Part shown: positions 35,391 through 44,989 of the stretch, in pieces
Layout: each line of letters starts with the position of its first letter
How positions within the stretch are numbered: the first letter of the stretch is position 1
From: Coriaria nepalensis
Lineage: Eukaryota > Streptophyta > Magnoliopsida > Cucurbitales > Coriariaceae
Direction: 5' to 3'
NCBI GenBank assembly: GCA_027186245.1
Contig: CP114493.1
Location: 3,913,501-3,977,500 of the forward strand
Length of the DNA stretch: 64,000 bases
The notes under the pieces: generated by a model
Told to the model about the DNA's origin: nothing
Database searches by the model: none
Seen by the model: only the letters and a program-made list of their open reading frames with translations
Program-made: the position numbers and the translations under genes

Positions 35391-36330
35391 CCTTTTTTAT
35401 GTGTTTTTTTGTTTGCAATGTCTAATAAACAAAATTGATTCAAGAAAAGTAAGTTGGTTGGAACCAACTTCAGAGACTGGCATAGAAACCTAAGAATACT
35501 TCTTAGATATGTGTGTTTGTTTAACGTTCCAAATAAGCCAGTTATGCAGGTCCCGCTTGAGGGATCAGATGACAAAATAATAGATGCATGGAATAAGTGG
35601 TTGGAGTGAGATAATGAGGTGTAATGCATTAGACTTGCATCAATGAACATTGACCTCTAAAAGTACTATGAAAGATTCCATGTTGTTGAGACTATTGATA
35701 ACCTTAAAGTTGTTTATAGTGAAGATACTCTCAATGATAGCTATGAAATATATAAGGCATTGTTTCTACTAAAGATGACTGAGGGCACCTCTATTAGTGA
35801 CCATGTGCATGAGATGATTGCTTGCAAAGATAAAATCGAAATTCTAGGCTCAGAAATAGACACTAAGGTTATCAATAGACACTTGGTGCTACAATCACTC
35901 CCGGATTCATTCACTCTCTTTGTATGCAACTGTCAAATGGTCAAAATGGAAATAAGCTTGTCAGAGCTGCATGTGTGCATAAAAATGGTAAAAGAGCTCA
36001 TCAAGAAAAGCAAAGAGGAAAATTGTTTCCATAAACAAGAATCTTAACATTAGAAGAGATATTTCAAGAAGTGTCTTGCAAGTCTAAAAAACCATAGCTA
36101 TGCAGCTTCAAGTATGTTCATGATAATCTTTCTTACAATGATTTTTCTACTTGGGTATTAAATATCGGTTGTGGTTCTCATATTCGTAATAATATGGAGA
36201 ATCTAAGATGTAGATGGATCTTAAAGAAAGGAGAAGTCAACCTACGAGTTAGAAATGGAGAAAACGTTATTGCTTTAGCTGTAGGCACTTACAGTTTAGT
36301 TACACCTTTGGACTTAGTTTTAAATTTAAG
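35391..36330 (+). pseudogene. Ty1/copia gag and protease remnant (copy A)
   Basis: Gag homology is spread over frames from about 35415. The best open part, 35760-36047, contains KMTEGTSISDHVHEMIACKD, EILGSEIDTKVI and LQSLPDSFTLF, typical of the copia gag (UBN2) domain. The protease region follows with FSTWVLNIGCGSHIRNNMEN, in which Asn stands in place of the catalytic Asp of WVLDTGCG, then NLRVRNGENVIALAVGTYSL. Homology stops abruptly at about 36330 where a minus-strand LTR begins. Stops and frameshifts occur before and inside gag. Confidence 0.83.
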
Positions 36331-37247
36331 ACATTACGAGTAATCCATAAGCGGAAGCGGTAATTTAAAATTTTTCATATTTAATCCTAAAAATAGATTA
36401 AACTCATAGACATATACCAAGATCAACCATACAAACATATATGAAATAATATTAAACGGCGAGCACAAAACAATTTAGGAAAATAAAAGATAAGGATCTA
36501 AGAAAACTTACTGATTTTATTATAAAATCGAATTAACTTCCTCCATCATGGCCAAATTCAATGAGAAGATTGAGTTGCCTTAGTGTTCACCCTCTAATCA
36601 TAATTCACTTAGTTCAGTTTTCTCGATTGATTTTCTACTATGAGATTCATCACATGATTGAAAAAGCTCATGGAAAGGAAATGGAAAATCTTACTTTCTC
36701 ATGCTAGGGATTTCGGCCAAAAGGCAAGTAAAAGCCTATGATTGTTGGCCACCCTAACGAGGTATTTATACTACTCGTTGAGGTTGCAGGTTTCTTACTA
36801 GCATTAGGTTTCCTTAATCCAATTAAGGAAATATTAGATCAAACCCACCAAATGTTTACCCCGTGTTGACCATTGGATAGGGTTAAGGAAATACGACGCC
36901 ATTGCAATCTCAAGTCTATAGACCATATGTAATATAATCACTAGATAATTCTTATTAACTTTCAATATTAATTATCATTTAAAATTATCTAAATGTCATG
37001 TTCGGTACCCTTAGTTTCTACTAAGCACCCACATTATCATTATGTTAATGCACTAACACTAATGGCCATGAGATCGGCCACCCTAAACACTTCAGGTGAT
37101 AAACTATGTGATTATCTATCTGGATCATTAATGTCCATTATTGATTATCTAACAATAATATCGTTAGTATTTATAAATAAGATTGTATTTCACAAAATGT
37201 ATACCCATTAGGTTTAACTCGATTGGCTTGACAAACATACACTTTCA
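36331..37247 (-). mobile_element. Short minus-strand LTR related to the 2.16 kb copia LTR
   Basis: On the minus strand it starts TGAAAGTGTATGTTTGTC at 37247, the same start as the LTR at 54211 (TGAAAGTATAATGTCTATT). It follows the family for about 550 bases, lacks a large middle part, then resumes with a TATA-like agtataaatacc and a 3' region ending with ccgcttccgctt. It lies head to head against the plus-strand LTR that begins at 37248. Confidence 0.72.
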
Positions 37248-38277
37248 ATATTAACTGTTAAATGATTTTTCTTTTGTAACTATGATACTTGTGATGCTCA
37301 GATCTTAAATCACCACCATAGTGCATCTTTGTAAGTGAAGTCCGTAGAGCAATAAAATGAGATCCATCATCTCTATATTAAAAGGATAACAATTTACGAA
37401 TGATATATCTTATGCAATGAAAATATCTTTGTGCAAAATAGTATGGTATGAAAAGATAAGGATAATTTATTGGGGTTTAACAGTTAACCATGCCCTAAAA
37501 TTATCAAGAACTATGAATAGATGGAAGGATTAGTCTGGCATGGTAATATTCATCTAGTGTTCTTGTTGAGGTTCCTCATACTTCTCATTACATGGGTGGC
37601 CCATATACCCTGCTAGAGGTCAATGAAGGTTTGGTTGTTTGAGTTAATTAGTCACAGAGGCTGATTATATTAACTATGTGACTTGAAAGTGCTTTCAAGG
37701 TCCAAATGGTTCATTCATTAAATGGATAAAATCCGCAAGTGGTGGGACCCACCTACTAGTGAAATGTAAAGCTTATCCTGTCACAAAAAAAAAGGACGAT
37801 TGGATGTAAGTTGAATTATGAACTAGAGAAATTTTGACTCATTCGTATTGAACTCGATTTCAAGAGTTAAATATTTAATTAGTTTAATTTGGTAAGTCTA
37901 AGTTACACTTGCACTACTAGCATATCCAAAATGTGATTTATATTCAATTTGAAATTAAATAAATAATTTAAAAAAATATTAAACTGATAAGATAAATTTG
38001 TTAAGTGGAGATTTAATAAATTTTAAGTCAGAGAATATTTTTTGGATCAAAAGGTTGGTCATTAAAGTGTTAATGGGCCAAGCTGGGTCCATATGGAAAG
38101 GTTTCAATTAAATTTCGTATTTTACAGGATACAATTGGACATTATTTTGGAATTGTAAAGTTTATTTTAATTTCAAATAAATGAGAATTAAGATAGACTT
38201 TCAGAAACCCGAACATAAGTTAAAAGTGAATTGAGCCTTAGAGGCCCAACTTGGGCTTGGCCTAAGAGTTTGTCCCT

Positions 38278-38284
38278 TATAAAA
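38278..38284 (+). promoter_or_regulatory. TATA box of the copia 5' LTR
   Basis: TATAAAA in the context cccttataaaaggaaa, conserved in the 3' LTR at 55848-55854. It is a plausible element promoter; current activity is unknown. Confidence 0.5.
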
Positions 38285-38379
38285 GGAAAACAAGCAAACC
38301 CTACGGAATCCCTAACATACTTGGTCGGCCACATAGAGAGAGGAAGAAAGAGAAAGTTGTATTCTCTCAAACTTTTTAG

Positions 38380-39008
38380 GATAAATTCACGTCACTTCCT
38401 TGAGATATAGCAATATTATAGGTGAATATCTTGTGATTTTATGAATTACAAGTGGATCCTCTCAAGTTTACCTTCGATTATAAATAACCTACTAAATCAA
38501 TTTTTCAACGTAGTCAATTGATTTTTAAGTACTATTTTTACCTAGAGATTTATCTGTTATTATTTAATCTCCTAAATTATTATTATTATTTTCATTTTCA
38601 CCTAAACTTCTATTGATGTAATGGATGAAATTTATCTATTTATTATTTCATCCCCTAAACACTTTTTTTTCACCCAAACCTCCATCATTAGAGGTCTTGA
38701 GCTCGACCTCAATCAATGGAGGACTTAAGCTTGGAGCTCGACCTATATTGATGAAGGTCGAGCTTGAGCTTGACTTCCATCAATGGAGGTTTGGGTGAAA
38801 AAAAATTGTTTAGGGGATGAAATAATAAATAGATCAATTTCTAGGTAAAAATAGTTATTAAAAATCGGTTGACTACGTTTAAAAATTAACTTAGGGGGTT
38901 ATTCTTAATCTAAGGTTCATTTGAGGGAATCAACTTATAATTCGTAAAACCATAGAGATCCACATGTAATATCATTATACCTCAAGGGAGGTACATGTTA
39001 TTTGCTCC
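38380..39008. mobile_element. Mutator-like non-autonomous element with long terminal inverted repeats
   Basis: The left end (gataaattcacgtcacttcc) and the reverse complement of the right end (ggagcaaataacatgtacct) start inverted repeats that can be followed for about 280 bases into a central region of short gagctcgacc palindromes. The flanks ACTTTTTAG (38371-38379) and ACTTTTTCA (39009-39017) form a 9-bp target duplication with two differences. The related LTR at 54211-56370 lacks the element at the matching point (near 55948). Size, long inverted repeats and a 9-bp duplication fit the Mutator superfamily; no transposase is encoded. Confidence 0.85.
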
Positions 39009-39452
39009 ACTTTTTCAGAAAGCTGCATCCTTTCCCCCTTCTCCAAGCTAAAGATCTCATGAGTTGAGATCCAAGCTGGATAAAACTTGAGAGTTGTTAT
39101 CCATGGGGATATGTTTAGAGGCTGAGTGATGGCTTCCAATGGGCAAGGCAGCAACATGTGGTGGTTGATCGGTAGCAGCGGCTGTTTTGGGTGGCCGGCG
39201 GGACAAGCGTGGAAATGGGTGAAGAACCGTCCATTTCTTTGAGGTATGGGTAGTTCCATCTCTTCTCTTCTCCCTTTTTGATTCTACTTCTAGTTTAGGG
39301 AATTATAGAATTAAAGAACTGGAAATCTAGATGTGTAATGACATAGCATGCAACCTTTTGATCTTAAGGTATTCGAATGTGTCGGATATTCGGGTGCCAT
39401 TTTTCAAAAATGGTGTTCCACCCTGGATAAGTGAAGACATGTTGACTTATAG

Positions 39453-39465
39453 TGGTATCAGAGCC
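39453..39465 (+). other. Primer-binding site of the plus-strand copia element
   Basis: TGGTATCAGAGCC, a perfect match to the complement of the initiator tRNA-Met 3' end, one base after the LTR end at 39451. It fixes the orientation and the LTR boundary. Confidence 0.9.
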
Positions 39466-40915
39466 TTAGGTTGCATGCTGGATTTTTTGATTGAATTTGA
39501 TCAATACTTCTTTGTTTTTTTTCATATGTTTTTTTTCATATGTTTTTTTTCATATGTTTTTAGTGACGTTTTATGAATTTTTGTGAAAACCATGCTTGCT
39601 GGAAATATTCAAAAGTGACCCAAAAAGTGTCCTAGAAAGGAGATCTCGTGTTTTGTTTTATGTTAGAAAAAGGAAAGCACACTACTCGAAATAAGTTGGT
39701 AACTTAGAAGCGCCACCACCGCCACCGTGGGCGGTGGCCGGTGGCCGGCCAGTGCATATGGTATCCATGGTTGCCCATGGGCAGCGGTGTTGAGGCATTG
39801 TCAAGACTCCCTCTTGAAAATTCTTATTTTTCAAGGAGTTAAAAAAATCTAATTTGGTTATAGATAGCCTTGAAGAACTCAATTATCTATGTTAAAAGTT
39901 ATTTAATCTTAAAAATGTAGATAATTTTATAGATAGCCTTAAAGTGAAATTGATACTTGCTTAAGAAAACTAGTAACTATAAAGAAAATCTTAAAGTGTT
40001 AAGGTAATATCTAATTTGATAATTATAATAGTGTTATTAAATAATCCATAGACATGATTTGTTTGATTAAAGAGTTAATCACACAAGTCAACATTTGAAT
40101 ATTTAATTTAAATATACCTGAAACTAACATGTTTGATCAAGTGTTGAGAGTAAACATGCATGAATAATATGATGTGTGCATGAATGTTTCAATGTAGATT
40201 CTCTTTATATTGAATAGAATGTATGCATAGAGATATCTTGATGAGACCACATAATAACTAAATTCCTTCTTGATTTTATTAAGCTTGTAAGCTATGTAAG
40301 AATGTCTGACATGGTGCCTTCTAAAACGTTATAATGAATTTAATATTAATCATTTACTTAATCGACTATGGACATATAGGGGTTAATGATTAATTAATAT
40401 ATGAGTGTATTTATTTATTAAATGCATTAGATACATGTGATCGCAATATTCCAACTATATTCTGCTATGGACACATAGGGGATATTAGTTCGAGCAATTG
40501 TTATGTCACACGAACAATTTAGGTTAAGCTTAAAACGAAGAAATAGTTGGCTATGGACACGTGGGGTCCTTCTAGAAGCAAGAAATAAATTATGTAAGAT
40601 ATAAATACGAAATTTCTTGTATTACCTTGCATGATTATTATGGTTGGCTATAGACACATTAGACCTTAATATCAATATAGGGGTCCTTTACTTAGGAGGA
40701 AAAATTAATTTCCCGATCCACTTAAAATGGTAAATTTGGGTTGTAATAAAATAGTTGGAGACAAACTAAAATTAAATAGACTCTTAATTTTAGTTGTTAA
40801 TGTAGTTTTACTAGGTTACTTATATTTATATTTTGTTTGTTATTTTAAATAATCATGACATGACTTGGAACAAAACAAGTTAGGTGGACCTAACTATAGA
40901 GACTAATGTATATAA
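39466..40915 (+). mobile_element. Untranslated leader of the plus-strand copia element (copy B)
   Basis: About 1.45 kb between primer-binding site and gag. It contains three copies of a T-run plus catatg (39513-39560), a GC-rich patch (39708-39790) with overlapping gccaccacc / ggtggccgg inverted segments, and a four-fold spaced motif at 40363-40662. Leaders of this length are unusual but both copies in the window share it. Confidence 0.72.
40363..40662 (+). repeat. Four spaced copies of a GGCTATGGACACRTRGGG-like motif, leader copy B
   Basis: Occurrences: cgactatggacatatagggg at 40363, tgctatggacacatagggga at 40463, ttggctatggacacgtgggg at 40547, ttggctatagacacattaga at 40644. The ctatgg cores are about 99, 86 and 97 bases apart, nearly the same as in copy A (34908-35207). 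Confidence 0.77.
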
Positions 40916-42200
40916 TTGAAAATAGTTCTCAAACATGAACAACTTGCTGATATTCTTACCGAAGCTGTCATGATTCCTCCCTTCGAGGAAGCAACTACCG
41001 ATGAGAAAGTCACTTGGGTAAAACAGTTTATCCATGGTGACGAGGCGCAAGGTATTGTACTCACGACTATAATACCTGAAAGTTGTTGTTTCTTATGAAG
41101 ATGATCGAGGGATCTCTAGTTTGGAAACACGTCCTTAAGATGATTGGTATCATCGAGAAGTTAGATAGTTTAGTTTTCATAATGGATAAACCGTGTTTCA
41201 AAAATGAGGAAAGGATGAATCCCTTAAAGCAAAGAATGTCATATGTAAGGACAAAAGCATAGATGGAAAAAGGTTTCCACTGTGGTGAAACCGAACATTG
41301 GAGGCATAACTGCAAGACATATCTAGCTTACCTTCGGAAGAGGAAGCAAGAAGAGTCTTCAAGTATGATTCTAAGGTAATGTTTCTTTAAACAAGATTTC
41401 TACATGGGTATTAGATTCCAAATATGGAATTCATTTATAGTAATATAAAAGCCTAAGAAGTAGAGATATAGCTTAAAGAAAAGGAAGAGCCATTTTTCTA
41501 CGAGTAGTAAATGGAGCAAAAGTTACAACATTAGCCGTAAACGCTCCACCATTATCTTATTTTTCCAGTTTTCGAATTTGTTTAAGGACTTTATAACATG
41601 CAACCATAACACTGTAATGCATTTGTTGAGAAGATTTATAACTTCTCTTCTAAAGACAATGATAGATATTATATTTTATTGTTTATGTCTTGGAAATGAT
41701 TTGCATGTTTATTAAAGTAGACAATAAAAAATTAGCATGAACCAAATTCAAGAAACAAAAGTTTGATACAGATCAAACTAAAACTTAGCATCAATAGATT
41801 GGATCATACCAAAAGGATAAGATCATCAAGATATAAGAAGATGAATATATGGAAAACAATTAGACATAAATGTTATATTTTGATGAGATCATCAAGATAA
41901 ATATCAATGTTATAAGTTTATTAAAATATACTTCATTGCGATTATGATTTCTTACTCAGTGAAGTCCTCCTAGAACATCATATGTGAATGATGTTTTGGT
42001 ATGGAGATATTGAATTATATGAGATATGATCCAATATGACTTACACATTGAATAACCTTATGTCAAACTAGGTCATGACCTATAAATCACCATATATATG
42101 GCAAATACATGACCTAGAAATCACCACATATGATTCTATCTATCCATATCTGATGTAAGAAATAAAAGGTGTATAAGATACCACCTTAGATATGTATAAT
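40916..42200 (+). pseudogene. Ty1/copia gag, protease and pre-integrase remnant (copy B)
   Basis: The frame 40916-41098 (IVLKHEQLADILTEA, TTDEKVTWVKQF) matches the N-terminal copia gag. A zinc knuckle follows at about 41272-41313, GFHCGETEHWRHNC, in which the first Cys of CX2CX4HX4C is replaced by Gly. TYLAYLRKRKQEESS comes next. The protease at about 41395-41560 reads TWVLDSKYG then FLRVVNGAKVTTLAVNA; the catalytic Asp is present but the following residues of WVLDTGCG are changed. A decayed pre-integrase region can be traced to about 42050. Integrase and most of the reverse transcriptase are absent; the element resumes near 53500. Confidence 0.8.
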
Positions 42201-44290
42201 TATTGATGTCAAAATTATCATTTTAACAGGTGGTGGATGAGATGAAAAAACCCTTAAAATAAATTGATTAAATCAATCGAAAAAGGAGGCCAATTGGCCG
42301 AGAATGGCCAAAATCAACATTTTTTCCGTTGGACGAATCGGCCACTTGGCTGACCACTAATGTTTGATCGGCCAAGGGGGTTGACTATCCAAGGATCGAT
42401 CGACCGAGGTTGGTCGACCGGTCATGTGGCCACACAGCAAATGTGCCTCTACTTTCCTTCCTTCCCTTCAGTTCTTTTCTTATAGTTTTAGGGGCTTTCC
42501 AGCAAGGTAGGAGGGAAATTTAACCAATTCAGTAAATTTGAAGGGTCTCTCCGTAAAGAAAATGCTTGTTTATGGCATTCCACCAAGATAGACATTTTTC
42601 GGGGACTAAAGGGCAAATTTCAGACTTGATGAGGAAAATTTCAGAAGCCTTTTCATCTTAATCACTAAGAAATAGACTTGGTCCAACTTCATAATATAGC
42701 TCGTAAACTTGCTTGGCAAGTATTTTTGCTTAGTTTTCAAGCAAGAAAGGTTCCATGTCCTCTATAAATAGCATCCTTCACTAAAGAGAAAATGCATGAA
42801 CAACATTTCGCACAAATTTGGTTCTAGATCAATGGAAATGATTTATGATACATCCGCCAAATGACTAGTCAATGCACAACCCAATTATTAGCCATACATC
42901 AGCCCAATGACTGGTCGATGTGTGGCAAACAACTTACTGTTGTCGGTATGCTGCCTATAATCCCTCTAAGGATCGGCAAGCCACAAATGGATCAGATTTT
43001 TTAGAAATTCTTTAATCGATCATCACTCGATTCTATGAGAACTTAGAAGAACATGGAGCTACATTTTCACACTCAGATTTATCAAAATCATCCATAAGTC
43101 ACTTTGGTCGATTTATCTCATCCATTGTAATGAACAAGGGAATCATCTATGGCTTTCTTATATCGGTTTGAACAAATGGCGAATCACTGCCACTTTGTTC
43201 TACCCCGGCAAGAATTCAATAAGTTGATTGTTCATGGACTGGATACCAAGATCCGAAAGAAATTGGAAGGAATGGACTTCTAGGATTTCTTTCAGCTCTC
43301 TACCAATGAAACTGCCAACGACCGGAGAAAAAAGGGTACTAAAAAAGGGGTCGTTGACACGGGCCTCTTATTAGAAGCTTAACTACGATTTGGGTGTTGC
43401 CAAAATGATCGGCGATGAATCGGTCATTCTCCTGGCTGCCTAAGAGTTGTGAGACGACAAAAAGGTTATATCACGAGAAAGATAGAGTCTATTCCTTGAA
43501 CCAAACTAAGGCAAGAAATTTTTTTGACATCCTACTGAAAAATAAGGAATTGAAGATTCCGTTAGACCATAAGTTACCGTAGGCTAAGGATGTACATGGC
43601 GAGGAATACTGTAAGTATCATAATTAATTCCACCACCGCAAGAATGATTGCTTTATATTCGAGCAAAGTATCCAGGATTGGACCGATAAAAGGCTCTAGA
43701 TTTTCAGGAAAGCACCCACTATAGGCATGACTTGAACGCTATTCTTACTTCGGCTAATTTTCTCACGACTATATGATATTTGTGGCTAATAAAAGGACTA
43801 TATTGGTGGATCGCTGCCAACTCTCTACTGGGTCAATTCAAATCAACTCTTGTCAACCTACGAAACAACCCCGACTCCCATGGCCAAATGCCTCACCAGG
43901 CCAATCTGAACACTTATCGGCCAAATTGGCTACCCAATCGGGCACCCTTATGCTTCTACTATTGATCATCCTTAAATCAAGTCGACACCCACGACCAGAT
44001 CAGCATGGACATTAGGGAAGCAATCAATCAGCTATATGACCAGTTGACTGACTGAAATCTAGCAATAAACCCATTTCGACCCAAAGAAGTGGTGTAATTG
44101 GCCACAACCAATGGTCCACCTAGGCGGCTGCCATAACAGCCATAGGGAGGCAATATTATGTGACAAATAGAGGTGTATATCAATGACTGAATAAAGGAAC
44201 CAAATGAAGGAATGTTAGAAGATTTAGAGTATGGAAATAAGGATGAATGGGTCATATTTATAGAAGATTTAAAAGTCGCCATCAGGAGAA
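42201..44290 (+). pseudogene. Fragment of another Ty3/gypsy element: leader and gag
   Basis: At about 43160-43330 the plus strand encodes pieces like EQMANHCHFVLPRQEFNKLI and HGLDTKIRKKLEGMDF, typical of the gag of non-chromodomain or Tat-like gypsy elements. A decayed knuckle-like HGEEYCKYHN...NDCFIFEQSIQDW follows at about 43595-43690. Upstream (42280-42440, 42880-42980) is a stretch rich in tcggccaa / ttggccga hexamers and a possible TATA box (ctctataaatag, 42759). There are many stops. It breaks off at about 44290 against a gypsy LTR of another family. Confidence 0.62.
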
Positions 44291-44895
44291 CATATAAGAG
44301 TGTTAGAGAGAGGAAAGATGAGAGTTTTTGCAGAAAATTTTGTGGGTGATAGGTATGGAAATAAGAAGATAGGAAAAAATTTATATATAATTAAAGTTTA
44401 GAAGGTTCAAGAAGTCAAAGTTTAGGATGATTTTTCTTCTTTTCTACTCTTCCTTATCAATTTGATCCATTTTTAATATGATTTTGTCACCTTATAATGG
44501 TGTGGCCAGCTATGTAAGATGGTAATGGGCGTTTTGCTAATTTGTCCTTTATTGTAAACTTTTAGGTCATTTTGGTAAAAATGATAACTTTGTCCCACTA
44601 ATGATAACTTTGTCCCACTAACTTGTATAGGTTTTAGGCTTGAAATTTATATTCGCTTTACATCTACATTACTAAAGATGAATAAGGTCATAATTTTTGT
44701 CCACAAAAACTAATTAAATTCTTACTCTAATTAATTCGAAAAAATTGCTCCGAATTACTGGTCATGTAAGTTTTGATTTATATCTTAAATTCTATAATGT
44801 GAAAACCTTACTTTTATACAATTTAATGTATCTCTTACAGAACTTAGAATACTAAATTAATTTGACTAACGAGTACAATTAAAATGAATATTACA
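44291..44895 (-). mobile_element. 3' LTR of the minus-strand gypsy element, truncated
   Basis: Aligns with 51896-52501, the first 605 bases of the 5' LTR, and starts TGTAATATTCATTTT on the minus strand. The other roughly 2.25 kb of the LTR are missing. It contains a perfect 20-bp tandem duplication at 44581-44620 (atgataactttgtcccacta twice) that the 5' LTR has only once. Confidence 0.83.
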
Positions 44896-44912
44896 AATTC
44901 TTTCCCCCTTAC
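44896..44912 (-). other. Polypurine tract of the minus-strand gypsy element
   Basis: On the minus strand GTAAGGGGGAAAGAATT, immediately followed by the LTR start TGTAATATTC. Confidence 0.8.
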
Positions 44913-44989
44913 AAAAGTTTTGTCCTCAAAGCTTAAAATAACTCTAGGAACTTATCTCTCATATCTTCTTCTTTCTTCTAGCTTGCTTC

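Larger units (their letters stand above)
37248..39451 (+). mobile_element. 5' LTR of the large plus-strand copia element, 5'-truncated and carrying an insertion
   Basis: Aligns with 54690-56370 and ends GACTTATA directly before a primer-binding site (the other copy ends AACTTACA, so the terminal CA has become TA). The first roughly 480 bases are missing. A 629-bp inverted-repeat element interrupts it at 38380-39008. A conserved GC-rich patch lies at about 39120-39205. Confidence 0.82.

Noticed and set aside
36331..37247. Simple inversion of the first part of the LTR at 37248
   Set aside because: The minus-strand copy and the plus-strand copy overlap in content and the minus-strand copy continues to a 3' end, so it is a separate LTR copy.
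39682..39882. Minus-strand open frame across the GC-rich patch
   Set aside because: The patch is part of a copia leader; the frame is not kept in the other leader copy.
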